Shown: positions 51,272 through 60,800 of the stretch, piece by piece
How positions within the stretch are numbered: the stretch's first letter is position 1
Layout: every line of letters begins with the position of its first letter
Origin: Myxococcales bacterium
GTDB taxonomy: Bacteria; Myxococcota_A; Polyangia; Nannocystales; Nannocystaceae
Direction: 5' to 3'
Assembly (NCBI GenBank): GCA_020633335.1
Contig: JACKDU010000004.1
Span: 372,001 to 436,000, forward strand
Length of the DNA stretch: 64,000 nucleotides
Notes under the pieces: model-generated
Database searches by the model: none
What the model saw: only the letters and a program-made list of their open reading frames with translations
Told to the model about the DNA's origin: nothing
Program-made: the position numbers and the translations under genes

Positions 51272-51853
51272 ATGCGCAAGCCCCTCGTCCCCACCCTCGC
51301 CAGCGCCCTCCTGGCCCTCGCCCTCACCGCCTGCGACGGCGGCTCGTCGAAGACCGAGCCCGAGCCCGCCAAGACCGAGGAGCCGGCGCCCGAGCCCGCC
51401 AAGACCGAGGAGGCCAAGCCCGAGGAGGCCAAGCCCGAGGAGGCCAAGCCCGAGGAGGCAAAGCCCGAGGAGGCCAAGCCCGAGGAGGCCGAGGCCGGAT
51501 CGGGCGGAGCCGCCGAGGCGGCCGAGCCCGAGCCCGAGCCCGAGCCCGAGGCCAAGCCGGAGACCAAGACCAAGACCAAGACCAAGAAGCCGGCCGACGC
51601 CCCGGCCTCAAACATCGACGGCAAGGCGCTCTACCTCGCCAAGTGCAAGAGCTGCCACGGCGCCGACGGCAAGGGCAAGACCAAGTTCGCCGAGAAGAAC
51701 GAGATCGAGGACCTCACGGAGCACAAGCCGCCGCTGGCCAAGATCGTCAAGGCGATCACCGAGGGCGTCAAGGACACCAAGATGAAGCCCTTCAAGGACA
51801 AGCTGAGCAAGGACGAGATCAACGCGATCGCGGCCTACGTCCGCACGCTCTAG
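51272..51853 (+). CDS. Cytochrome c lipoprotein with charged repeat linker
   Basis: 193 residues. The signal MRKPLVPTLASALLALALTA runs to the lipobox Cys. A long Glu/Lys/Pro/Ala linker includes five exact AKPEE units and a Thr-Lys run. The cytochrome c domain at the C-terminus (about 115-193) has CKSCHGADGKGKTKF and a Met ligand in DTKMKPFKDKLS, with LSKDEINAIAAYVRTL as the last helix. A mobile one-haem electron carrier tethered to the membrane by a flexible arm. The 15-bp repeat units lie at 51413-51487. Confidence 0.92.
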   Translation: MRKPLVPTLASALLALALTACDGGSSKTEPEPAKTEEPAPEPAKTEEAKPEEAKPEEAKPEEAKPEEAKPEEAEAGSGGAAEAAEPEPEPEPEAKPETKTKTKTKKPADAPASNIDGKALYLAKCKSCHGADGKGKTKFAEKNEIEDLTEHKPPLAKIVKAITEGVKDTKMKPFKDKLSKDEINAIAAYVRTL

Positions 51854-51959
51854 ACGCCCTCGAGCCCCGTCGACGACGGGCGACGACGGGCGACGACGCC
51901 GCGGCGACCGACCTCGATCGAGGCGGTCGCCGCTCGCACGTTCGAAGGCCGAAGCTCGC

Positions 51960-53102
51960 TCACCCGCGCGCCCCGCCGCCCGCCTTCGACCCCGCCTCCC
52001 GCAGCGGCAAGCGCAGCGTGAAGGCGACCCCGAGCCCGCCGTTCGCCGCCTCGATCGTCCCGCCGTGCTGATCGGCGATCCGCGAGGCGATCGCCAGGCC
52101 GAGCCCGGTCCCCTGCGCTCGACCGCTGACGAAGGGATCAAAGAGGCGCGCGAGCTCGGCCTCGGGGATCGCCGGCCCGTCGTTCTCGAGGCGGAGGCAG
52201 GCGCTCGGGCCGTCGGCGGCCGCCGAGATCCGCAGCACCCCGCCGCGGCCGGCGATCGCCTCGAAGGCGTTGACGGCGACGTTGAGGGCGACGCTCGCCA
52301 GCTGATCGCGATCGCCGAGCACCCAGAGCGGGCGCTCGCCGAGCTCGAGCTCGACCTTGATCCCCTTGCCCCGGGCCTCGGCGTCGATCAGCTCGCCGAG
52401 GCGCGTCGCCACCTCGCGGAGATCGAGGAGCGCGAGCTCGCTCGGCCCCGGCCGGGCGAAGGAGAGGAAGCGCTCGGCGATCCGCTCGAGGCGCCGCAGC
52501 TCGCGGACGTGGATCTCCCACATCGCCCGCTCCTCGGCCTCGGCCGGGATCAGCGGATCGACGATCTCCGCGGTCCCGGCGAGGGCGTGGAGCGGGTTCT
52601 TGATCTCGTGGGTGATCCCGGCGACGACCTGCCCGAGGGCCGAGAGGCGACCGGCGCGGACGAGCTGGCCGATCAGCGCCTGCTGCTCGTCGAGCGCCCG
52701 CTGGAGCTCGCGCCGACGCCGTCGCTCGAGCTCGGCGAGGGTCCCCGCGGCCGCGCCGACGCCGTTGTAGAGGACGATCTCGAGGACCTTCTCGAGGGTC
52801 CCCGCCGGGTCGTGGTGGTGGTGGCCGAGGAACGCGTGGGGGACGTAGAGCGCCGAGGTGATCAGGGCCGCGAGGGCGGCCCCCCGGAGCCCGCCGAGGA
52901 AGGCCGCGATCACGATCGGCAGGTAGTAGGAGCGGCGGAGGATGTCGTGCACCCAGGCGTGCTCCATGCCGGTGCCGTAGTGGAGCGCCGAGATCGCGGC
53001 GATCGGCAGCCAGACGAAGGCGAGCATCCGCGGGCTGACCAGCGCCCGCCAGGGACCCTCCGCCGCCCGCGCGTCCGCCTCAGCCGGGGCGGCGGATCCC
53101 AT
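51960..53102 (-). CDS. Membrane sensor histidine kinase
   Basis: 380 residues. About four transmembrane helices within residues 25-125 (MLAFVWLPIAAISALHYG, YLPIVIAAFLGGLRGAALAA, LYNGVGAAAGTLAEL) with a His-rich loop GHHHHDPAG. HisKA with ITHEIKNPLHALAG (H165), then HATPase N box VALNVAVNAFEAIAG and G2 GTGLGLAIA. NtrB/ZraS-like class. The start overlaps the response regulator gene by 23 bases, so the two are coupled; the regulator comes first. The His-rich loop could bind a metal ion (inference). Confidence 0.92.
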   Translation of the reverse strand: MGSAAPAEADARAAEGPWRALVSPRMLAFVWLPIAAISALHYGTGMEHAWVHDILRRSYYLPIVIAAFLGGLRGAALAALITSALYVPHAFLGHHHHDPAGTLEKVLEIVLYNGVGAAAGTLAELERRRRRELQRALDEQQALIGQLVRAGRLSALGQVVAGITHEIKNPLHALAGTAEIVDPLIPAEAEERAMWEIHVRELRRLERIAERFLSFARPGPSELALLDLREVATRLGELIDAEARGKGIKVELELGERPLWVLGDRDQLASVALNVAVNAFEAIAGRGGVLRISAAADGPSACLRLENDGPAIPEAELARLFDPFVSGRAQGTGLGLAIASRIADQHGGTIEAANGGLGVAFTLRLPLREAGSKAGGGARG

Positions 53103-54396
53103 ACTTCTCCATCCGGTAGGCGAGGACGTGCCGCGGGATCCGGAGGTAGAGCGCCGCCTTCGAGACGTTGCCGCGGCGCAGCGCGAGCACCCGCGCGATC
53201 ACCTGGCGCTCGAGATCGACGAGCGAGAGCCCCTCCTCCGGGAGCTCGCCGAGGAAGCGATCGAGGCCGCCGCTGACCGGCGCTTCGGCGATCTCCGGGA
53301 GATCGGCGGGATCGAGGCGGGCCCCGCGGGCGAGGAGGACCAGCCGCTCGCAGGCGTTCTCGAGCTCGCGGACGTTGCCCGGCCAGGGTCGCCGCATCAT
53401 CGCCTCGATCAGCGCCGGCGGGATCTCGAGCTCGCGCTCGCCGCTGGCGGCGGCGACGAAGTGGGCGACCAGCGGCGGGACGTCGCTCGGGCGATCGCGG
53501 AGCGGCGGGACCTCGAGCTCGACGACCGCGAGGCGGTAGAGGAGATCGTCGCGGAGCCCGGCGCGGGCGCCCGGGAGGGTCGCCGCCAGGACCCGGCACT
53601 CGGCCGCGATCGATCCGCCGCCGCCGACCGGCGTGAGCCGCCCGCGCTCGACGACCTCGAGGAGGCGCCCCTGGACCGCCGCCGGCAGCTCGTGGATCGC
53701 GTCGAGGAAGAGCGTGCCGCCCTCGGCCTGGCGGATCCGACCGACCCGCTGGCGATCGCCGAAGAGCTCGAGCTCCGCCCCCTCGTGGGTGAGGGCCGCG
53801 CACTGGACGACGACGAAGGGCCCGCTCGCGCGCTCGCCGTGGGTGTGGATCCGGCGGGCGATCAGCTCCTTGCCGGTCCCGCCCTCGCCGCAGATCAGCG
53901 CCGGCGCCGACGACCCCGCCAGCCGATCGGCGATCTCGAGGACCCGGGTCATCGCCGCCGACGCGTGGATGATCGGCCGCTCGACGCCGCTCGCCCGGAT
54001 CCGCAGGCGGGCGACCTCCTGGCGCAGGTGCTGGCGCTCGAGCGCGCGGCCGACCGCGAGGAGGAGGTGGTCGCGGTTGAAGGGCTTGCCGATGAAGTCG
54101 ACCGCGCCCTCCTTCATCGCCGCGACCGCGAGCTCGACGTCGCCGTAGGCGGTGATGACGATGACCGGGGTCTCGGGCGCCCGCGCCCGGATCCGCCGCA
54201 GCACCTCGAGGCCGTCGATCCCCGGCATCCGCACGTCGGTGATCACCAGGTCGTGGCGCGCGGGATCGAAGAGCCCGAGCCCCGCCTCGCCGTCGGCCGC
54301 CCCCTCGGCCTGGTAGCCGGCGCGGCGGAGGTTGAAGAGGCCGAGCTCGCGGCCCGAGTCGTCGTCCTCGATCAGGAGGATCGCCCTGGGGAGCAT
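53080..54396 (-). CDS. NtrC-like response regulator lacking GAFTGA
   Basis: 438 residues. The receiver (1-120) has the DDD acidic pocket and phospho-acceptor D54 in ITDVRMPG, with K104 in GKPF. An AAA+ domain (about 140-360) keeps Walker A CGEGGTGKELIA (169-180), but the loop that should read GAFTGA is deleted between ELFG (210-213) and AEGGTLFLDA, and the Walker B DE is DA (232-233). A C-terminal FIS-type HTH follows (LRRGNVSKAALYLRIPRHVL). Missing both features argues against activation of sigma-54 polymerase; it may act as a repressor or sigma-70 regulator. The phosphorylating partner is the adjacent kinase. Confidence 0.92.
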   Translation of the reverse strand: MLPRAILLIEDDDSGRELGLFNLRRAGYQAEGAADGEAGLGLFDPARHDLVITDVRMPGIDGLEVLRRIRARAPETPVIVITAYGDVELAVAAMKEGAVDFIGKPFNRDHLLLAVGRALERQHLRQEVARLRIRASGVERPIIHASAAMTRVLEIADRLAGSSAPALICGEGGTGKELIARRIHTHGERASGPFVVVQCAALTHEGAELELFGDRQRVGRIRQAEGGTLFLDAIHELPAAVQGRLLEVVERGRLTPVGGGGSIAAECRVLAATLPGARAGLRDDLLYRLAVVELEVPPLRDRPSDVPPLVAHFVAAASGERELEIPPALIEAMMRRPWPGNVRELENACERLVLLARGARLDPADLPEIAEAPVSGGLDRFLGELPEEGLSLVDLERQVIARVLALRRGNVSKAALYLRIPRHVLAYRMEKYGIRRPG

Positions 54397-54468
54397 CGCT
54401 CAAGTGTAGCGCCGGCGGCCCCGCCCCCCGCCGGCCCGGCGGCCTCCCGGACCGTGAGGACCCGCCAA

Positions 54469-54506
54469 CGCAGACCCGACCTTCGCCGCCGAAGCCCGGG
54501 TCTGCG
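54469..54506. promoter_or_regulatory. Long hairpin in the response regulator/udk gap
   Basis: CGCAGACCCG pairs with CGGGTCTGCG (10 bp), and inside it CTTCG with CGAAG (5 bp). It lies between divergent genes, 72 bases before the regulator ATG and 76 before udk. It could be an operator or a structured leader; a terminator role is less likely here. Confidence 0.6.
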
Positions 54507-54582
54507 GGCTCACGCCCTGCCCGCGGGGATCTCGCGGATTCGCGCTTTAGCGGGGGTGCGGCCCCGTGCTAAGAGGCGATCC

Positions 54583-55209
54583 ATGGCCCCCCTGATCTTC
54601 GGCATCGCCGGCGGTAGCGGCTCCGGCAAGACCACGATCGCCCAGAAGATCGCGGCCGCGGTCCCCAGCGACACGGTGTCGATCATCGAGCACGACGCCT
54701 ACTACCGCGACCGTCAGGACCTCACCTTCGACGAGCGCTGCCAGCTCAACTTCGACCACCCCGAGTCCCTCGAGACCGAGCTCCTGATCGAGCACCTCCG
54801 CCACCTCCGCGCCGGCGAGGCGATCGAGGCGCCGATCTACGACTTCAAGACCCACCGCCGCCAGGTCTCGTCGCGGCCGGTGCTGCCGACCCCGGTGATC
54901 ATCGTCGAGGGGATCCTGGCGCTGGTCGACGCCGACCTCCGCGCGCTCCTCGACGTCAAGATCTACGTCGACACCGACGCCGACATCCGCGCCTTCCGGC
55001 GGATCCGCCGGGACATCGAGCAGCGCGGCCGCACCTTCGACTCGGTGCGCGAGCAGTACTACCGCAGCGTGCGGCCGATGCACCTGCAATACGTCGAGCC
55101 CTCGAAGCGCTGGGCCGACCTGATCATCCCCGAGGGCGGTGAGAACCGGGTCGCCCTCGACCTGATCGCGTCGAAGCTCCGCTCGGTGATCCTCGAGCAC
55201 GTCAACTAG
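54583..55209 (+). CDS. udk: Uridine kinase
   Basis: 208 residues, typical length. The P-loop is GGSGSGKTTIAQKI (10-23); the uridine-binding and catalytic region is IIEHDAYYRDRQDLTFDERC with Asp, then FDHPESLETELLIEHL and FVDTD-like IYVDTDADIRAFRRIRRDIE with the lid Arg residues. It phosphorylates uridine and cytidine using ATP or GTP in pyrimidine salvage. It is divergent from the two-component genes. A 17-base sequence with one mismatch flanks it on both sides (54457 and 55237). Confidence 0.94.
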   Translation: MAPLIFGIAGGSGSGKTTIAQKIAAAVPSDTVSIIEHDAYYRDRQDLTFDERCQLNFDHPESLETELLIEHLRHLRAGEAIEAPIYDFKTHRRQVSSRPVLPTPVIIVEGILALVDADLRALLDVKIYVDTDADIRAFRRIRRDIEQRGRTFDSVREQYYRSVRPMHLQYVEPSKRWADLIIPEGGENRVALDLIASKLRSVILEHVN

Positions 55210-55374
55210 GCCTGAAGGCGTCCGCGCGACGGGCGCAGGACCGGCCAACGCAGGTCCCCGGCGGCCCCCGGCGGCGCTCAAGGTTGCGCGCCCGGGGGCC
55301 CCTCGCCGCCGTCCGATCGCCGCGGATCCGTGATAGATCCGGCCCGCCGAGCGAACCGAGCGAACGAGCGAACG

Positions 55375-57618
55375 ATGAAGACGACACCGACGATCATCTA
55401 CACCTGGACCGACGAGGCTCCGGCCCTCGCCACCTGCTCCTTCCTGCCGATCATCCGCGCCTTCACCGGGTCGACCGGGATCGCCGTCGAGACCCGCGAC
55501 ATCTCGCTCTCCGGCCGGATCCTCGCCCGCTTCCCGGAGTCGCTGAAGCCCGAGCAGCGGATCGCCGACGCCCTCACCGAGCTCGGCGCCCTCGCCCAGA
55601 CCCCCGAGGCGAACATCATCAAGCTGCCGAACATCAGCGCCTCGGTGCCCCAGCTCAAGGCGGCGATCGCCGAGCTCCAGGCCCACGGCTACGCCGTCCC
55701 GAGCTACCCCGAGGACCCCGCCGATGACGCCCAGAAGGCGATCAAGGCGCGCTACGACGCGATCAAGGGGAGCGCGGTCAACCCGGTCCTCCGCGAGGGC
55801 AACTCCGACCGCCGGGCGCCGGCGGCGGTCAAGGCCTACGCCCGCAAGAACCCGCACTCGATGGGCAAGTGGTCGGCCGACTCGCAGACCCACGTGTCGA
55901 CGATGAGCGCCGGCGACTTCTTCCACAACGAGCGCTCGGTGACGATGGCCGCCGCCGACACCGTGCGGATCGAGCACGTCGCCGCCGACGGCACCGTCAC
56001 CGCCCTCCGCTCGCCGCTGAAGCTCCTCGCCGGCGAGGTGATCGACGCGACGGTGATGAGCCGGGCGGCGCTCGTCGCCTTCCTCGACGCGCAGGTCGCC
56101 GACGCCCGGGCCAAGGGCGTCCTCTTCTCGCTCCACATGAAGGCGACGATGATGAAGGTCTCCGACCCGATCATCTTCGGCCACGCGGTCAAGGTCTACT
56201 TCAAGGACCTCTTCGCCCGGCACGGCGCCGAATTCGACGCGCTCGGCGTCGACGTCAACAACGGCCTCGGCGATCTGATCGCCAAGATCGGCGAGCTCCC
56301 GGCCGACAAGAAGGCGGCGATCGAGGCCGAGATCGCGGCGACCTACGCCGCCGGCCCGGCCCTGGCGATGGTCGACTCCGACCGCGGGATCACCAACCTC
56401 CACGTCCCCAGCGACGTGATCATCGACGCGTCGATGCCGGCGATGATCCGCTCCTCCGGCAAGATGTGGAACGCCGCCGGCAAGCTCCAGGACACCAAGG
56501 CGGTGATCCCCGACTCCTCCTACGCCGGCGTCTACCAGGCGGTGATCGACGACTGCAAGGCCCACGGCGCCTACGACCCGGCGACCATGGGGAGCGTCTC
56601 CAACGTCGGCCTCATGGCCCAGAAGGCCGAGGAGTACGGCTCCCACGACAAGACCTTCGAGATCGCCGGTGACGGTGTCGTCCGGGTGGTCAACGGCGCC
56701 GGTGAGACGCTCCTCGAGCACGCGGTCGGGGCCGGCGACATCTGGCGGATGTGCCAGGTCAAGGACGCGCCGATCCGCGACTGGGTCCAGCTCGCGGTCC
56801 GCCGCGCGCGGGCGACCGGCGCCCCGGCGGTCTTCTGGCTCGACGCGGCGCGGGCCCACGACGCCGAGCTGATCAAGAAGGTCAACGCCTACCTCGCCGA
56901 CGAGAGCACCGAGGGCCTCGAGATCCACATCATGTCGCCGGTCAAGGCGACGACCTTCTCGCTCGAGCGGATCCGCGCGGGCAAGGACACGATCTCGGTC
57001 ACCGGCAACGTCCTCCGCGACTTCCTCACCGACCTCTTCCCGATCCTCGAGCTCGGCACCTCGGCGAAGATGCTCTCGATCGTCCCGCTGATGAACGGCG
57101 GCGGCCTCTTCGAGACCGGCGCCGGCGGCTCGGCGCCGAAGCACGTCCAGCAGTTCGTCGCCGAGGGCCACCTCCGCTGGGACTCGCTCGGCGAGTTCCT
57201 GGCGCTCGCGGCCTCGCTCGAGCACCTCGCCGATCGCTGCGACCAGCCCCGCGCCAAGGTCCTCGCCGACGCGCTCGACAAGGCGACCGCCGGCTACCTC
57301 ATCAACGACAAGTCGCCCTCGCGCAAGGTCGGCCAGATCGACAACCGCGGCTCGCACTTCTACCTGGCGATGTACTGGGCGCAGGCGCTGGCCGAGCAGG
57401 GCGAGGACGCCGAGCTCCGGGAGCGCTTCACCCCGGTCGCCCGCGCGCTCGCCGAGAACGAGGCGAAGATCGTCGGCGAGCTCGCGGCCGCCGAGGGCCG
57501 CGCGATCGACATCGGCGGCTACTACGACTTCGACCAGGCCCTCGCCGGCGCGGCGATGCGGCCGAGCGCGACCCTCAACGCGATCATCGACGGGCTCAGC
57601 CCGAAGGCGGCCTCGTAG
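55375..57618 (+). CDS. icd: Monomeric NADP-dependent isocitrate dehydrogenase
   Basis: 747 residues, as in the monomeric IDH class (about 740), and not the 416-residue dimeric class. MKTTPTIIYTWTDEAPALAT starts the family pattern. Recognisable blocks are LPNISASVPQLKAAIAELQA, GNSDRRAPAAVKAYARKNPH, FHNERSVTMA, LHMKATMMKVSDPIIFGHAV and NRGSHFYLAMYWAQALAEQ. It decarboxylates isocitrate to 2-oxoglutarate with NADPH formation in the TCA cycle. It has its own promoter region and a terminator hairpin. Confidence 0.96.
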   Translation: MKTTPTIIYTWTDEAPALATCSFLPIIRAFTGSTGIAVETRDISLSGRILARFPESLKPEQRIADALTELGALAQTPEANIIKLPNISASVPQLKAAIAELQAHGYAVPSYPEDPADDAQKAIKARYDAIKGSAVNPVLREGNSDRRAPAAVKAYARKNPHSMGKWSADSQTHVSTMSAGDFFHNERSVTMAAADTVRIEHVAADGTVTALRSPLKLLAGEVIDATVMSRAALVAFLDAQVADARAKGVLFSLHMKATMMKVSDPIIFGHAVKVYFKDLFARHGAEFDALGVDVNNGLGDLIAKIGELPADKKAAIEAEIAATYAAGPALAMVDSDRGITNLHVPSDVIIDASMPAMIRSSGKMWNAAGKLQDTKAVIPDSSYAGVYQAVIDDCKAHGAYDPATMGSVSNVGLMAQKAEEYGSHDKTFEIAGDGVVRVVNGAGETLLEHAVGAGDIWRMCQVKDAPIRDWVQLAVRRARATGAPAVFWLDAARAHDAELIKKVNAYLADESTEGLEIHIMSPVKATTFSLERIRAGKDTISVTGNVLRDFLTDLFPILELGTSAKMLSIVPLMNGGGLFETGAGGSAPKHVQQFVAEGHLRWDSLGEFLALAASLEHLADRCDQPRAKVLADALDKATAGYLINDKSPSRKVGQIDNRGSHFYLAMYWAQALAEQGEDAELRERFTPVARALAENEAKIVGELAAAEGRAIDIGGYYDFDQALAGAAMRPSATLNAIIDGLSPKAAS

Positions 57619-57643
57619 GAGGGCGCCGGGCCCAGGCCCGAGG

Positions 57644-57671
57644 AGGGGCGCGTCGGCTGCGGCGCGCCCCT
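57644..57671 (+). terminator. Stem-loop after icd
   Basis: AGGGGCGCG and CGCGCCCCT pair perfectly around a 10-base loop, 25 bases past the icd stop. Confidence 0.65.
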
Positions 57672-57821
57672 TCGCGCGTTCGAAGGCCGTGGAGGGGCGC
57701 AGACGCCCGCAGGAGGGCGCCTCGCAGGGATACGCGCGGTCGCCGCCTCCCCGGGTTTTGCCGCGGCCGCGATTGCGGTACACCGATCGTCGGCGCCGTG
57801 CGGCGCCGCGCGGACGCGACG

Positions 57822-60800
57822 ATGGCAGATCCGATCGACGAGGCGCCCGGGGGATACCGGCGACCACCCGCCGGCGACGCCGAGGGGGCCGCGCCGCCGC
57901 GGGGTCCTCGCCAGGCACTCGGCGCCTGGCGCCTCGGTCCCCTCGGCGAGGTGCGGGCCGAGCTCGACCTCGGCGACGGGCTCGAGCTCCGGGTCTCTCG
58001 CCGCCGCGTCCAGGTGATCGCCGGCGGCGGACTCCACCTCCGCAGCGAGGGCCCGCTCCCGCCGATCACGCTCCGCCGCGCCGACGCCGACCTCGGCACC
58101 CTCGTCCTCGACCTCGACGCCGACGGCCTCGGCCCGGGGATCGGCGTCGCCGCGTCGGTCGCCGGCCGCGAGCTCCTGCGGGCGCTCGAGGTCCACCCGC
58201 GGCCCGACCAGACCCTCGCCGATCGCTGGCTCGCCGGCCGCGCGAGCGATCGCCAGGGGCGTCGCGAACTGGTTTCGATCCCGCGGGCGCGGGCCGCCGC
58301 CTGGCTCGATCCCGAGGCCGAGGTCGCGCTCCGGATCGATCGACGGGCGCTCGAGGTCTCGCTCTCCGAGGCGGTCGCGGTCGCGGCCTTCGGCCTCGCG
58401 CTCGGGATCACCGCGCTCCGCTACGTCTTCGCCAGCCGGCGGGTCGAGCTGGTCCGCGGCGGCCGCGGCCTCGCCGGCGTCCTCGGCCTCGTGCTCCTGC
58501 CGATCGTCGCCTTCGTCGCCACCCGCTGGCTGCGGCGGCGCCTCCCCGCGCCGATGACCAGCCCCGGCTACGACCCCTGGGACGACGACGCGCGGGCGCT
58601 CCACCTCAAGGCGCTCGTCGCCGCCCTCGCGCCCGCCGGCGCTTCCGGGGGCACGAAGCCGAAGATCGCCTGGCCGAGCGCGGAGAAGCTCCTCGGCGGC
58701 CTCCAGGCGGACGCCCCGGGGCCCGAGAGCTGGCTCCTCGCGCGCTTCCCGATCGCCGAGGGCGGGATGATCGGCCTCGGCCTCCGCCGCGGCGCGTCGC
58801 TCCACGCCGAGCTCTCGGCGCTCTCGCTGCGGGTCCGCGCCGAGGGCGGCCTCTTCGTCCACGCCGACGATCACCCCGAGCTCGCCGAGCTCCGCCTGGT
58901 CGAGGTCCGCGCCCGCCTCGACGCCGAGAGCGTGGCGATCGACGCCGAGCCGCCCCTCGGCGAGGCCGTGCGCGCGCTGATCCAGGACCTCCTCCGGCGG
59001 GTCTGGATCCCGCGGATGCCCCCCGTCCTCCGCCGCCTCGTCGGCGTCGATCCGAGCGCCGAGCGGCGGGTCCTCTGGCGCCATGAGCTGGGCGCCGGCC
59101 GCTCGATCACCCTCGCCCTGCCGCCGGCGGCGCTCCTCGAGGCCCGCCACGGCGAGGCGCTCACGGAATTGCGGGCGACCCCGGGGATCGCGATCGACGT
59201 GGTCGGCGCGGCGATCCCCTCGGCGGTGCTCCACCACATCGCCTACGACTGGCGCGACGGGACGATCCGCGTCGACACCGAGCCGCCGCTCGGACCCCTC
59301 GAGACCTCGCTCCTCACCCACTTCGTCCGCCACCGCCTCGCCGATCGCATGCCGGCCGCCCTCGGCCTTCATGGCCCCGAGGCCAGCCCGGCGATCGATG
59401 AGGCGGCGATCGATCGCCGCCCCCACGCGATCTTCGAGACCCACGCGCCGCAGATCGGCCGGGTCCGCGCGCTCATCGATCCCGCCGACACCCTCACCCT
59501 GGCGATCGGCCCCCGGCGCCGGCGCCTGGTCAGCGCCGGCGGGATCCTCCTGGTCGCCGACGATCTCCGGCTCACCTTCGAGATCACCGAGGTGTCGATC
59601 GACGCGCGCGGGGCGATCGAGGTCGAGGCCGCGCCCGCGCCGGGGGCCTACCTCGGGCTCCTCCTGGGGGGCCTCTTCCGCGAGTACGTCGCCGGCCTCA
59701 TCGCCCGCTGGCTGCCGCCGCCGCCGGCCGGGGACGACCCGTGGATCCTCGGCACCTGGGCCCACGACGCGATCGGCGAGCTCCGGGTCGCGCTCGCCCA
59801 CGGCGACCTCGTCGAGGTGATCCGCAGCGGCGAGTCGCTGACGATCCAGGCGAGCCAGGGGCTCCGGGTCGTCACCCTCGGCGAGCGCCTGCCGCCGGTG
59901 CTGGTCGCGGCGATCACCTGGGATCCCCGCGCCGATCGCTTCACGATCCGCAGCGAGCCGACCCTCGGCCCCCTCAGCGACCAGGCGATCTCGCGGGTGA
60001 TCCGCCGGGTCGCCGCCCCCTGGCTCGCGCGCGCGCGCGCGGCCCTCGCCCTCCCCGCCCACGTCCCGGGCCCGCCGCCGCCGCCCCCGGTCCCCGGCCC
60101 GAGCCTCTTCCGCGGCGCCTTGCCAGCGCTCGGCGAGATCGAGGTCGCGCTGCCGCGGACCTACTTCGGCCTCGTCGAGCTCGACGGCGAGGGGCGGGCG
60201 CGGCTGACGATCGACGGCGGCCTCCGCCTCCGCCTCCGCGAGCTCGCGCTCCGCGTCGCCCTCGAGGAGATCGAGGCCCGCGCCGATCCCTTTGACCTCG
60301 AGATCACCTGCGAGCCGGCGATCGGCGGGCTCGAGCGCGGCCTCCTCGTCCGCTTCCTCGAGGCGCGGCTGGGGCCACTCCGCGCCCACCTCTGGCCGGC
60401 CGAGGGCGTCGCCCCCGAGGGTCACCGACCCCTCGCAACCCTGCCCCTGAGCCCGACGATCGGCCCCCTCCGCCTCTCGCTCCCCGAGGGCGCGGTCCTC
60501 CGCCTCGCGCTCGATCGCCAGATGCTCGAGCTCGAGTGCGAGGCCGGGATCCACGTCCGCCTCGACGGCGCCCCCTGGCTCCCCGAGGTCCACCTCCACA
60601 AGCTCACCTACACCCTCGCCGACGGGGCGATCGACCTCCGCTTCAGCGGCGTCGTCGAGCGCTACTACCACGAGGAGGAGAGCGTCTCGCTGATCACCGA
60701 GGCGATCCTCGCCCACGTCCTCCGGGTGCTCCTGAGCCCGAAGATCCCCGCCTGGCTCCTGCCCCTCGGCTTTCAGCGCTTCGAGCTGCCGCCGCCGCCG

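Noticed and set aside
54547..57918. A 1,123-codon minus-strand frame over udk and icd
   Set aside because: Shadow of two clearly recognised enzymes; no domain or signal in its translation.
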